From contig NW_008805072.1 in assembly GCF_000004825.1 (NCBI RefSeq), forward strand, positions 1,184,435-1,248,434: a DNA stretch of 64,000 nt, in the 5' to 3' direction. Origin of the DNA: Heterostelium album PN500. Its lineage: Eukaryota; Evosea; Eumycetozoa; Acytosteliales; Acytosteliaceae. Shown piece after piece: positions 33,806 through 47,275 of the stretch (the stretch's first letter is position 1; every line of letters starts with the position of its first letter). The notes beneath the pieces were generated by a model. That model saw only the letters and a program-made list of their open reading frames with translations, did not search any database and was not told the DNA's origin. A program made the position numbers and the translations under genes.

Positions 33806-36314
33806 TTAAAAAGAAGCTTGTACTTTATATTTACTACCTTTTTTCAAAATCATTCCTTGATCATTGAGTATCGAAAATATTTCTTCAAACTTTTCGATTG
33901 GCATTTTGTTTTCTTTCATTATTTGATAGATCTCATTCTTTGAGAATTCATTGATGCCTCTTTTCGTTGATTCACGACTGAGTACCGATGTGTATTTCTT
34001 GACCAACGATGCTTTGCTCATTCCAGACGATCTTCTGAAATCCACATTTCCATATTCATCTTCGAAAGTTTCAATGAGTGATTCTTTAAAGATTTCAACC
34101 ACATCCAATGCGTCTGATTTCGTAACTTCTTCTCTCAACTCTAATTTTGCTCTTGCTTCGGACAATCTGATGAGTGATTCCAATTGTCTGGTAGTAACAG
34201 GTGCACTGTCTTGTTTCGATGCTCTGTTTCTAAGTTCCAGATAAAAGTTTTGTATAACTTCGATTGCTTCATCAGAGAGTTGGGGTGTAACAAATTTTTT
34301 GGCATAACTAATATACTTTCTCAGAATGATTGGTGAAATCGCTTCAAATTCTTCGTTTGGCTGTAATATGAGTTTATAGAGTAAAGGCATTGGTTTGCCT
34401 CCATTTTCAAACTGACTAAGTTGAGAGAACATCTGTGAGGACTGTGATGATGTTGCTTTTCTTTTATTATCATTTCCAGAGTGTAACTATTTAAAAAAGA
34501 AAGTTAATTAAATTTTTCTTATAAAAAAAAAACAAAAAAAATAAGTTAAACTTACATCCATAATATGATGAGAAATAATTTTATCCATATTTTGATTCGG
34601 TTTATCTAGTAGAATGAATATCAAATCGAATCTGGAAAGTAGAGGTGCTTTCATTTTAATGTTTTCTGCAACGGTTTTAGCTCTACTGTAATGTCCACCA
34701 GCTGGATTGGCAGCTGCTATGACTGATGTTCTTGCTGGTAGATTACACACAATACCTGCTTTGGCTATACTAACTGATTGTTGTTCCATTGCTTCCAATA
34801 GTGCAGTATGTTCTTTCTCCATCTTATCGAACTCATCTATACAACAACAACCTTGATCACCAAGAACCAAAGCACCAGCCTCCAAAGCAAAATCACCAGA
34901 ACCACCCTCTCTTGTCAAACTCACTGTCATACCAGTTTTCGTAGTATATCCACCACTGACATATACACCACGAGGCGATATATTCTGGAATGCTTTCAAC
35001 ATCTGTGATTTACCAAGACCAGGATCACCGACAATCAGGACATGCGGATCACCACGAATAGGCAGCTTGTTCTTTTCACTCCTTGCATTGCCACCAAAAA
35101 GTGCTAGTGTAAGTCCTGCCTTGACCATCTCATGTCCATAGATAGATGGACAGATCGAGTGAACGATGAGATGAAAGATGTTGGGTTGTTCAGCGATCGC
35201 TTTGATTCCATACATGTCCTTCAGTGAGAAATTAACATTATCATTCTTTGTATCATCAGTATTCTTGTTGGAATCTATTGAATTTACATCTATGTACATA
35301 TAATAAACAGTCTTGTTAGTATTGTGGAAGCCATCATCTTGTTTCAAAACCTTAATGATTCCACTGGCAGTAACAATATCACCAGGCACCACAGATTCCA
35401 CCAGATCTTCAGTGAGTTCACATTCAATATTCTTTGGAATACCACTCTTTTGATCCTTCTGATCGGGTTCCTCTTGTATCTTTATCTTTTGCCAATCGAC
35501 GGTGACAGCGGTGTGTCTCAATGGTTCGAATGTCTTACTCTTGCAAGTCAGCTCTTGACAGGCAGTCGGTAAAACAACACGACCCTCTGAGAAATGTTTC
35601 AGTTGCTGATGACCACACGATGCGCACCGAAACACCATCGATCTAACCAGTGGTTTCACATAGCCAACTCTAATGACAGTTCCACGAATCGACACAAACT
35701 TGCCAACCAGATTCGACTTTAGTTTCTTCATTGGCAAAATCGGTTCAAAGTTGGCAATTCTCACATTGATCTTCTTCTTTTTGTTGAGAGTCTGTGTAGT
35801 CTGACTGTATCGTAGAGTGTCATCTTCATCCATTACCAACGGACAATAGAGAATCTGGTACAATACAACACCCATACAATCGATTACAAACTGTGGTTTC
35901 TCAATCAGTAGCATATCGAATCTATCGGATGGTTTGAAAACATTATTCTTCAAAGACACATAATCCAATGTAATTGCATTGTTTTCATCTGCAGCATATA
36001 TATTCTTTTATAACTAATTAGATATGATGATATTCTTGTTAAAAATAAAAAGGTCAAGTACTTACATCTTTACAAAGCACTCTAAAATAAGGTAATAGCA
36101 ATTGAATGAATGTCAATCTATCTTGATTTAGTTCGAATTCATCTTGTGCTACGTTTAATGCAGATTTAGCTTGACTATCTATCACAGGGAAATACAAACG
36201 ATAACCAATCAACTCTTCTAAAGTATCTATATTTGGATATACATGTTGTACAACATCCTCATCTACACGCATCAACTGTGTATTTGGTGGGTGATGATTA
36301 TCTCCATTAAACAT
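33806..36314 (-). CDS. mcm8: DNA helicase MCM8, 792 aa
   Basis: MCM-family helicase, in other eukaryotes acting with MCM9 in homologous recombination repair and meiosis. Exons 36314-36066, 36004-34556 and 34486-33806. Within exon 2 an OB/zinc region has CASC (about residue 210) followed by a C-x4-C pair (CQELTC, about 232), the spacing seen in human MCM8. Walker A is GDPGLGKSQ (about 408), Walker B CCIDEFDKM (about 470), and arginine finger LSRFD follows. The diagnostic MCM8 stretch SGDFALEAGALVLGDQG is present. A winged-helix-like C-terminus follows. The intron 1 acceptor was chosen at AAG before residues NIYAADEN because a nearer CAG breaks the frame. Length is near the 840 aa of human MCM8. 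Confidence 0.94.
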
Positions 36315-36623
36315 GATTCTTTAAATAAATAATATTTATCTGACATATAATAAATAACTCTTATTAAGTTTTATCTACAGAGTTTTGTTTGAAAAATCAA
36401 TCTGCAATTATATTTTTTTACAAGAAAAATAAATTTTTCGAACTTCTTTTAAAAGGGAAATTTCTTGTCTGAAATCTAAAGAAGTAAATTTAATTGATAT
36501 AACTTTTAAAATAGACAAGAATTGTTGATGTTCCATATTAAATAAAAGGTTGGTGAAATAGAAAATAAATATTTTTTTCAAATCATTTATTAAATATATG
36601 AAAATAAAAATAATAAACTGATT
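36315..36623. other. Intergenic region
   Basis: About 300 bp of AT-rich DNA between the MCM8 start and the 3' end of the Roco gene. No feature beyond A/T runs. Confidence 0.6.
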
Positions 36624-39600
36624 TTATGACCATATACATATGTTGTTGGATCCACAAGTTGACCATACTGTTTGTTGGAATACTCTGATGAGATCAACTA
36701 CGCTGTTTAGATGTTGTTTACACTCTACTTGTTTCTTTATGGTAAAAGTAGTTGGATCGTAGATATAGATGGTACCGAAAGAACATGCCCATGCATAACT
36801 GCCAAACTGGAGAATCTTTGTGATGGGAGAAGACAATTCCAATCGCTTGATAACGTTTCCTGTTTCATTCCAGATGCTGACGGAGCTATCTTGACAGGTA
36901 ATCCAGATGTTTCGGTCGACGCTACCAATGGAAAGAATAGGTTGACTATGTTCATTGTGAATAGCAACCACCTGGTAGGTCCGAGGATCAATTATACACA
37001 CCATATTGTCATGAGTACACCAAATGAGATTTTGATGGAGTATCATTTTGTCGGTACCTTTCCAATCGGCGCCACTCTCTGAAACCTTTATCACTTCAAT
37101 AAGATCTCTACTTCCACACTCGAAAATTAAGAGAACCGGATAGTTTTTGAATGCAACCCAGATCTGTGTGTCCTGTGATGGATTCAAATTGATTGTTATC
37201 ATCGCAGAAACAATGGGAGTACTTGGTTTTCTTGAGGGAATAGGTGTCAGTGCATTGTTGGTAGATAGAGTGAATGATGTACCCAATGTTGGATTGGAAG
37301 TAGAGTTTGATATTGAATTTGTGTTTGTATTGTTATTGGAGTTTGATGACATTGAATTGGACATTGAATTGGACATTGAATTGGACATTGAATTGGATAT
37401 TGAATTTGACATTGAACTACTTGTAGTACCACCAGTGATAAGAGTGATTTCATTAAGATCAATACGGTCTAGTGGAATATTCTGATTGATCACTCTCGAT
37501 ATGGCCAACAGCCATTGATCTCTTTCAGTGAGTGATTTAAACTCCAACTCTAACTTTCTTGATTCTGGATCCGTGATGTGTAGTGTTACCTTGAGTGGAG
37601 TCAAAGCCGATGGTTCTTCAATAGATGATCCGGCCAATATCACAGTACATTTCGGTGATTTATCACTTTGTTTCTTATAGTAGGATAGTGTTTTATTCTT
37701 TCTGTCCAATACGAACCAACGTTGTGCCCAAGATTTTCTTCTAAGTGCACTGGTACCTCTTGCTTTCTTATTGATATGCTCCGATTTGAATTGTGCCAAA
37801 CTATCGTCACAGTTTAATCTCCAAGCATTCCAAATCTTGATGTAGCCATCTTCTCCACCCGTCCAAATATGTTCTTCGTCGACCAGCAACATCGAATGAA
37901 TCGGTCCTCTATGTAGATTCGTCTCGTAGAGGATCCGCTTACCATTCTCTGCATTCCAAATCATCATAGAGCCAATTGAAGTTGCTCCCCAAACTCTTCT
38001 ATTCTCCCACAGCAACGATGTAATTTTCAAATCTATCGGTTGTGTTCTCAATGACATTTGTAGTTGTCCACCGATTGGAAGTGTTTCCTCAGGGTTGGCA
38101 GTCTTCAAATTCTGATAGGTCATCTGTGGCTGCGAGAGAAGTGGTGGACTAATCATATTGTGACCGATCATCAATGGAGAGATACAAGATTGACTCATAC
38201 TTGGTGATCCCAGTGCTAGCGAGAGAGAAAGTGGTGTCTTTGGTGACAATCCACTTGGTGACACTGTCAGGGTGATATTCTCACGTTGCAGCATCTGAAG
38301 AAGACGCTTGCAGATCTTGGTGAATGTAGGACGTCTCTCAACTTGTCCATCCCAACAGTCTCGGAGCAACGAGCAATAATCTTGTCCAACAATAGACTGT
38401 GTGTATTGCGATGGAATCGATGGACGTAATCCACCTTTGATTTCCTCTTCCAGCAGTGAAACCATCGTGTAGTTGTACTCTCGATAAGGATGTTGACGTG
38501 TCATTATCTCGTGCATAATCAAACCGAAAGCATAGACATCCGACTTGACTGTGTATTCCTCCTCACGAAGAATCTCTGGTGCCACCCAAGTGATGTTACC
38601 AACCGGGAAATTACGTAGTTTATGTCGAAGTGCTTGTATGATCATACGCGACGACAATCCAAAGTCACCTACTTTTGCGCGGATTCTTCCATCCTTGCGA
38701 GTGAGTAGAATGTTTGGAGATTTCAAATCACGGTGTAGCAACGGTGGTGAAACTGAGTGAAGGAAATTCATTCCTTTGGCAATGTCCAGTGCCAATGCAA
38801 TGCGATGCGCCCAGTTGTCATTGAGAATGTCACCAGAGTTGCTATGCAAGAATTTGTAGAGGTCGCCACCATCGACATATTCCATCACCATGGTAAATGG
38901 CTGAGTAGTAAAACCTATGAGATTCACTACATTCTTGTGCTTCAGATCACTCATTACGTGAATCTCCTTGCGAAACTCTGAGAAGATACGAGGTGCATCG
39001 TCACCTATGACTTCGAGCTGCTTGACGGCAACAGCCACTCCATTTAGCTCAGCGGAATAGATCTTTCCACTCGCTCCACGACCAATTAGTTTTGGAACTT
39101 GTATTGTTTGTTCAGCCTGTAACTCTCCCTTCTTTATCGTTCCACGAACGACTAGACTTTGATTTTTCTGGTCGAAATTCACTTGTAGATCGTTGTGTTC
39201 GCCAAACGACATTTGTTCAGAGTTGAGTGGGAATCCTTCGGCGAGCTGTGTGGAGTTTGGAATGGTTCCTTCTTTGGTGAGCAGTATGGTCTGACTTTGG
39301 TGAATGTCAGTGACATTGGAGTTTGGTAAGACAACTCTGAGTGTTCGTCTTTCCTTTTCCAACTTTATTTGGTCGTATCTCAACTTTTTCGATCCCGATC
39401 CCCAAAAGTCTACGAGTGCTACATCCGGAACAAAGCTCTCCAGTGAGATACGTCGAGGTCCACACATTAGGAACCAATTACCATTGGAAGCGGCCGATTC
39501 ACACTCGTTAAGTGTGAACAGTGTCTGTTGTACACTTGCTTTCAAAATACAATGTGGACATGGAATGAGTTGCGATGCTTCCAACGAATACCAACTGCTA

Positions 39601-42600
39601 CTGAGTGCTTCGATAATCTCGACAATGAGACGTAGCAGTTTGGCAGCCATTCCTTTTCCAGTTCTAAGATCGCTTCTCACCGATACTTTGATGGTCATTG
39701 TCGAGGGACTGACTTCAATCAACGACGTTGCCGCTGGAACATATGGATTGGGTGAACTTGCTTCCAACACCAATCCATTACGCCAATAGAGAATTGGTTT
39801 CATTGAATACTCTTTGGAAACAATCAAACGGATCAACAAACGACTGAACAAACCGATTGGAATGAACACCATTTGGAACCAACGATTGTATTCAACCCGA
39901 AATTGATCGTTTGGTGGCCATAGCAAATCAAAAGATGGACGTTTGTCTGGAAGTTGCGAAGGAATGATGAATCGCTTTGAGAACTCTGGTGCATTGGGAT
40001 CTTTGAGGGTAAAGCTATTTTGATGAATGATTCCACCTCTTGGTAGTGGTGACATGACACCACTCACATTGCTATCCATACTGGGAACCTTATTGAAATT
40101 GGTAGAGGTACCGACCACTGAATTGTAATCGATAGAACTTGATCTTTGACGGTATGAAGTTGGTGTAGATGGTAGTGATTGTTGTGTTGCCAATGCAAGA
40201 TCAATATTTGATTTTCTATTGGGAGTGGTTTGAGTTGGAGTAGTTTGTTGTGGTGATGATTGTAATTGGAATTGTTGTTGTTGCTGTTGTTGTAATTGTA
40301 ATTGTAACTGTTGTTGTGATGATATCAATAATGGAGATAACACCTTTTTCATATCGGATTGACTTGGTTTAACACTGGTACCAGTAATTAATGAACTATT
40401 CTGTAAACTATTATTACTATTTACTGACTCCAATTGTTGTTGTTGTTGCTGTTTCGATTGGAGATAGGGAGACGATATATACTCCATATTGGACAACTCG
40501 AATTCCAGTGGAAACATCAATTCGAATCTCTCTAATAAATTAATAAGCAAAGTTTGAAAAGATTCATCTTCTAAAAACTCAGGTGATTTCCAAATTTGTA
40601 ATAAATCACTACATTTAAATATTAAATAAGTTTGAAATTAATGTCTGTCTCGTAAAGATTGATTCGAATATAGTTGTTATTGACATACCTCTTTTTTAAT
40701 ATACCATCTTTTATAAATTTATGTTTGGTTGTAATTATGGAAGCAAAAATATCAGTTAACCATTGAGGATCCAGGAAAACATAATTTTCAGTCTGTAGCG
40801 AATTTAAATTATTATTGCTATTGTTATTAATGTTATTACTATTACTATTACTGGTGGTTGTCATATTTTGGAAATTTAAATCCTCAAAATAGGCAACACA
40901 ACCCATTGAAGATAATGTTTTTGTTGCTACTTTGACATGAATTTCATCATGGAAATCCAGTGAAGATAATACCATTAGTGTATAACTATATAATAATAAT
41001 AAGTTATTTAGAATTAAATTGAATGTGTAAAGATATTTTTAATAACTTACTTTTTCCAAGATAATACAGGTGATGTCAATGATGATCTTTTCTTGATTAT
41101 TAACTTTTCAAGTTTCATATAGAGATCGGGTACTTGTTGTTTGATGAACGGCATGTCTTGGATAGCCTTTTTCAAGAGGTTCTGGAAGTTATCAATACCA
41201 ACCAATGAAGTGCAACTCAGTACACATATACCTTTGAGTTTGAACTTTCGGAAGTATTTCATGTAGATATTGTTTAGGATCTGGTCTAGTTCGTCCTCGG
41301 TATGAGTTTGAAGGAATTCATCAAGATGAGTTCCAACCAGGATGATTGGGGCATCCTCTGCTTTCATTCGAATCGAATGTAACCAAAATTCAACTTTACT
41401 ATTCACTTCTGGTTTGCATAGATCCCATACCACCGTATACAATGCTTTATCAGTCAAGAACATCTGATGTGTTGTATAATACAACTCTTGACCTGCACAA
41501 TCCCAAATTGACATTGTTACTTTTTGACTATGACTCGTATTACTACCACTATTATTATTGCTATTACTACTATTGCTAGTATTATTATTATTACTATTAA
41601 AATTATTAATATTACTACCTGATCCTGTACCACCACTTCCACCACCGGATGTTACGTTGTTTGTTGAAGCATTTCCAGATTGATCCATTGTCGGTCCACT
41701 ATTACTATTATGTCCACTGCCAGCAGAAGAGTTGGTATTTATGTTATTATTATTGTTGTTATTTGAATCATTACTATTGTTACTGGTTATTTTGTTCATC
41801 ATTGTGTCTTGCATAGGACTGGGTGTGGTTACTGATATTTGAGGTGAAGAGCTAAAGTTGGTGAAACTACCTAAACTTAATGCGTTGTTACCATTAATAT
41901 AACTATTGTTTGGTATATCCAAAACGATTTTAATTTCATCGATATCGATTCCATCTGTAGAAACATTGCTACCTAGATGATCGGTTGTCTTTACCACCTT
42001 CTTTTTCATCTTTAGACACTTGACCAGACTGGTCTTTCCAACATTCTCTTGGCCGACCAACATGAGTTTAACACGGAAACTAGGGTCACCAAGAAACAAA
42101 TCCTCGAAATATCGTTTAATTTCACCAAGTCCACCCTCGGCAATTCGTTTCGGAGGATTCTGAAGGTAGTCAATGGTTCCGATCAACGTGAGATTCACCA
42201 ACGATCGACAGTTGATAAGATATAGCGGGAGAATAGATATGATATTATATGAGAGATCCAGACTCACCAGATTGATAAGTCGCTCCAATTCGGTAGGTAA
42301 ACTAGATATCATGTTGCCAGAGAGGTCGAGACTAGTGACGTGTGTGAGGGTTCCAATGATGGGCGGAACCTGAAGTATTCCAAGTCCGGAGAGGTCGAGT
42401 GTTGGCGAACCGGTGTACCAGCACCGGTAGATACGCTCCATTGCTACATCTCTAAACGATCGTTCGAACGACATGTTTAAATCACGATTTCTAACGACTA
42501 CTTTGTGGTCTATAGATTCGAGGTAGTTGTTGTCGATCGTTACCACCGAGAGATGGTACGGTAGATTGCCGAGTGTTCGCAACCGATTATTCGATAGTTT

Positions 42601-43350
42601 CAATGTGAAAAGTGATTCAAACGATGGTAGTTCAATGCATTCGATATGATTATATGATAGGTCTAAATTGACGAGGTTCTGAGGTAGATGCGATGGTGGG
42701 ATTGTTCTCAGGAGATTATGCGAGAGTTCCAGTGTTTCCAGTTGGTGAAGTTGATTGAAATTATCGGGTAGTTCTGATATTGCGTTGTCACAGAGATTGA
42801 GACGACGTAGATTGCCCATTTTATTTGGAAACCAGTAGGGTATTTCCACTATGTAATTGCGCTGCATGCTGAGCACTTCGAGTGCACTCATCTGTCCGAT
42901 GAGCGTGGGAATCTCACCGAGCAGGTTGTCATCCAACTGCAAGTGTGAGATTCGATAGAAATCGATATCACCAAACCATTGCCTATCGAGATAGTGTAAC
43001 TGTTGTTTCTGAAGATTGAATTTATATTGTTGTTGGAAATGAAGACGTGGTGACGTCAACATGGACAATTGATTTTTAGTGGTTATAACTTGTGATGAGC
43101 TTAATCCACTTGTTTGATTTTGCTGTTGATTGCTAATATGGTTATTGTTATTATTATTATTCGATGATCTGTCATCTATATAACTAACAGATCTATTTTT
43201 TCCAAATTCCAATTTTTGTTCGACATGTTGTTGTTTTATCAAATTTGAAACAACATTTTCATCTTCGTTTTCCTCCAATATGATATCCAATGTCTTTGGA
43301 ATTTGATTGATAACAAATGATCGATTATCACTTATTACATCAATATCCAT
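36624..43350 (-). CDS. Roco-family kinase (LRR-Roc-COR-TKL kinase, WD40 with PH), 2193 aa
   Basis: LRRK-like signalling protein. Exons 43350-41051, 40985-40689 and 40608-36624. Order by approximate residue: low-complexity N-terminus; LRRs about 130-405; Roc GTPase from about 426 with G1 GQENVGKTS (433-441), a 125-residue Ser/Asn/Gly-rich insertion, G3 DCAGQE (617) and G4 GTHLDE (673); COR spanning the two introns, with a Gln-rich insert; TKL kinase about 1374-1650 with IGRGASGKIY, lysine in VAVAVKQLE, HRDLKSPN and DFG; then WD40 repeats (MMIWNAENGK, GYIKIWN), a PH domain (SWAQRWFVLD, then DQWLLAI), and more WD40 repeats to the end. All catalytic motifs are present, so both enzymes should be active. 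Dictyostelids have about eleven Roco genes; I cannot tell which orthologue this is. Confidence 0.93.
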
Positions 43351-45765
43351 ATTTCAAAAATCAATCTATAAAATTCCAGATTACTAATTTAGTTAATATT
43401 TTGATTGTAATTAAATTATTTGGTTGATTAGATTGATTTGTATGATTATTTATAGTAGATGTAAAAACTAATGATTAATTATAAAATTTACAAAAATAGA
43501 AATACTAAGTAAATTTCATTAAATACTAAAAAAGATAAATTGTTTGATTGGATATTTTATTATGATAAAATAAATTTGATTGGATTGATTTGGATTGATT
43601 ATATGTTTTTAAAATTTGATGAGAGATTTTGATAATATTTGTTGATTATATGGAATTAAATTCATTTGATATAAAACTAACTTTTAACTTTTTTGTAATA
43701 TGTTTGGTTTGAGTGGTTAGCTAAATAATAATGTGGTAAGTGATATTTAAATAAATAAATTAATAGTATTCCAATTTTATATTTTATTTATTTATTTATT
43801 GTTTTTGATTCTAGAAAGTGTGATTTATGTGCTTGACTGACTGACTAGTCTGGCTGCATTGTATGGTTCGGAATTTTATGTAAGTTTTTAATTAAATATA
43901 TGTTGTTGTTGATGATGATGATGTGCTTTAAATTTTTATTTCTATATGATATATTTGGTTATTGGTGTGTGTGGTTGTGGGGTGGTGGCACAATTAATTA
44001 GTTATATCCAATATTTGATTTGTTTTTTTATAATATTTGACACCCCAGATATGATGAGTGACACCGTGTGTGATGTGGGAGCTTTAGTTAGGTCGTTTTT
44101 TATAACTTTATAATATTAATATTGATTTGATGTATTGGAATGATCTAAAAAAAGTGTAAATCTTTGATTGCTATCATCGACTGGAATTTGTGATTTGATT
44201 TGATAATTTCACTATATAGGAGGTTGGTTTTTAAAATTTTTGTTTCAAAACTTCATATGTTTGTGTTTTTATAAATTTTTATTGAAGGTATACTTTGAAT
44301 AAAAGAGGAGTTTCTAAAATCTTTTGTTAAATCCCTTTTTAAAAAAATTTATTGAACTTTATTTTGTTGTTGGAAATGTGGATTTGTGATTGTAAATTTG
44401 TTGATAGGAATACGAATTTTATTGTTGATTTGATTGATTTACCTTTTAAAATATAAATAAGACTTTAAGTAATACTGTTGTCTATATTCGCTTTATGTCT
44501 ATTGATGTCGAATAATTATTATTTATATAATAGAGATATTGCAATATACACACAGTTTTGGTTGAATCTTATTTTTAGTTGAAGAGATAAAATGATTAAA
44601 TAAATAAAAAAATAAATAAATAAATAAATAAAAATTTTAGTTGTTTTTCTTTCTTTTTAATAAATTTTGTTGTTTGATTTAAATTTGAATGTTGTTTTAT
44701 TTGATTTGATTTGATTTGGTTTGGTTTATTTGATTTGAAATATTGATGGATTGGATTTGGTGTTGTAACAGTTGCTGTTGTTTGTTCGTACTGTTTGAGT
44801 GAATGGAGCAAAGACGACATCGAATTAGTCACAATATTATTCTATTTCTTACTTCAAATAGAGTAGTAAGTAACTACTTTATTTATATATATAATCATAA
44901 CTACAGTAGTGTTTATTTATTGATTGGAGAATAGGGGTACTGTATTAGAGTGAACAAATCACTTATTGATTGATTGTTTTTGTATAACTGTGGTATAGTG
45001 TGTGTGTGTAAGTGTATGTAAGTGTATGTGTGATTGTATTATGTGTATGGTGTGTTTGTGTGTGTGTTTTTTTAGTTTTATTTTTTATCAATGAGGTATG
45101 TTTGAATTGATTTTCCTCTTGCTACAATAAAGCACTCTTGTATCAAATAAATTACATAGAACATACATACTTACTAATCAAAACCTTTAAAGTCATGAGA
45201 TTGATGCTGATTTTCAATAGTTATTCATACTACCATTTATTCAATCTTAGATCTAAATGATCAAATTCCATTGATAACACTGTACTAGTAGTCAATGCTC
45301 TTGTAGTTCAATGTCTAAGCCATGATATGTTTGTTGTTTAACTTTTTTGATGATATTAATTTTACTGGTTTGCTAACCAAATAGTATTCCTTTGCCATTC
45401 ATTCTATTTTGAAAAGAATTACTTGGCTCAGGTTTGAATAAGTTTTTCATTTTTACACACTAATTGAAAAAAATAAACTATTTTGTTCGTTATCGAAAAA
45501 TAAGGGCCTAACTCTTTCAAATTAATTAAAGAATAAAACTTTATATTCTAAATCTACTATAAAAATGCTTATATTTATCTAATTTTTATTAAAATCCAAC
45601 AAGGTTTGATATTTTATTTAGAATCTCTATCATTGAAAAAAATTTAACATATTGTATTTTCTGTTAAGGTTATGTATTTTGAGACTCTGAAATTTTTCCT
45701 AAATAAATAGATTATACGGTTATTTTTCAAGTATTTATTTATTTTTGTTAAGATTATTTAAATAA
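43351..45765. other. Long intergenic region upstream of the Roco gene
   Basis: About 2.4 kb without a supported gene. A minus-strand frame at 44596-44820 has an ATG (MSSLLHSLKQYEQTTATV), but its second half is translated AT simple repeat (AAAT units at 44600-44632 and TTTGA units around 44698-44735). I give it little weight. GT-rich repeats (44998-45070) occur. It probably contains the Roco promoter and the 3' side of the next unit. Confidence 0.5.
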
Positions 45766-47275
45766 TTAATTAATCTTCAAATTTGGTTGTGGTTTGCAGG
45801 TTTCTGGTGGATTAGTATTTGGAAGTCCACAACCTTTTGGAATTTGGTATCCATAGCCATTTGGAGATGCATTGTTTGGTTTGGAAATACCAAAGTGACA
45901 ATCGGTGAATATATGAGCACTGAAGTTAGTTCCATCGTATCCAGCTACCAAGTTGTTATTGATCAACTGGGCATCGTTATCGATATACTCTAGGGATGGA
46001 TCATTCTAGATTGGAGTTAAAATGAATGGACCAAACTTGTCCATAACCTCGGCAACTGGAATGACACATGCATATTTTCTGCCTGGTTTGAGTTCAAAGT
46101 TGAAGTTTCCTTTGTCATCGGAGGTGGTGTTGGCAGCTGGAGCAGTAAGGTTGGTTTGATCGTAGAGATAAACTCTGACATTTGGAATACCAGGTTCACC
46201 ACAGTCTTGTCTTCCATCGGAATTGCAGTCGAACCAAATTCTTCCGCACTCGTAGGTGCTGGGTGCCGATGGAGCGTACATATCGACGAGTGCACCAAGT
46301 CCGGAGGCCTTTGCGAAATTTCCTGGACTGGCTTGGTTGTAAATTTCGAATCTGTTAAGTCTGGTTCCATTGTTTGTGTCGATGAAAGAAACTCCACCTT
46401 CGTAGGCATTCATGATATCGGAACCAGAGGCAACAATACCGGTTGGTCCGGCACGAGCAACACCTCCTGCAACATTTTGGCCACGAGTACCAGAGGCATC
46501 GAGGAAGTGATATCCTCCGGGACCAGTTCCTTGTCCGGGGCCAGGTACTGATTGTCTTCCACCACATTTACCATACGCTTCAAACTCGTAATCTCCGTAT
46601 TTGTTTGGACATGCCAAATAAAGATCTGGCCAGGATGTTCCATCTCTGGTATCTGTGGTTCTATCTCTGACTGCAATGGCCATATCACCAGAGTCGTCAA
46701 AGGCCAATTGTGTTATCATTGGTTGTGGTGTAGTTGCGGTTCTTGACCAAGGTGTCCACTTTACTCCTCCTCTTTCTTTGTAATCGAGATCAAATTGAAC
46801 AATAACTTCCCATTCCTGCTTAGAGTTGAATCTCATAATAACACCATCAAGTTGGTCACCTGTTTCACCTGTACAAACACCTCCAACATAGAGATCTCCC
46901 TTAAAGATTTTGACAGCAAATATCTTCCAATCTGCTTCAAATTTACAAGCTTGGTTTGGCACTTTCATCTTGAATGTGTTAGCGGCGGTTGGTTTCGCTT
47001 TCAATGGAATATGAACGATTTCATTAGTCCAGAGATTGGAAACAAACAAATAGTTTGGAGTACTGTCCATGTCACCTAACGATGCTTTTCCTGCATAGAT
47101 CGAAGCTAATTACGTATCGCCTGGTATAGAAGCGAGATTATGTATATTGTCTGGTCCAGAAAATTCATCACCAAAGATTTCGTCTAGATCTACATAGGTG
47201 CTAACATTGAATGTACCATTGGAGATTCTGTAGATAGCACCTTGTCCAGATGGTCCAAAACCAGTTTGAAATTTA
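45766..47275 (-). pseudogene. Broken SdrD_B-like extracellular protein gene
   Basis: Host gene remnant. Readable protein runs from about 47275 (KFQTGFGPSGQGAIYRI) through 45766 in one frame but is cut by two in-frame stops, TAA at 47110-47112 and TAG at 46006-46008. No signal peptide or start exists, so the 5' end is missing. The longest piece (47070-46006) starts with beta-propeller-like segments (NYLFVSNLWTNEIVHI, GDLYVGGVCTG) and contains an SdrD_B/Cna-B type domain: GRIWFDCNSDGRQDCGEPG, then NVRVYLYD, DDKGNFNFELKPG. Such domains occur in bacterial surface proteins and dictyostelid colossins. A Cys-rich tail follows the second stop. Stop-codon readthrough is a less likely alternative. Confidence 0.72.

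Noticed and set aside
44596-44820. Possible small gene starting MSSLLHSLKQYEQTTATV
   Set aside because: Only the first 30 or so codons look protein-like; the rest is translated AAAT and TTTGA simple repeat, and no splice rescue was found.
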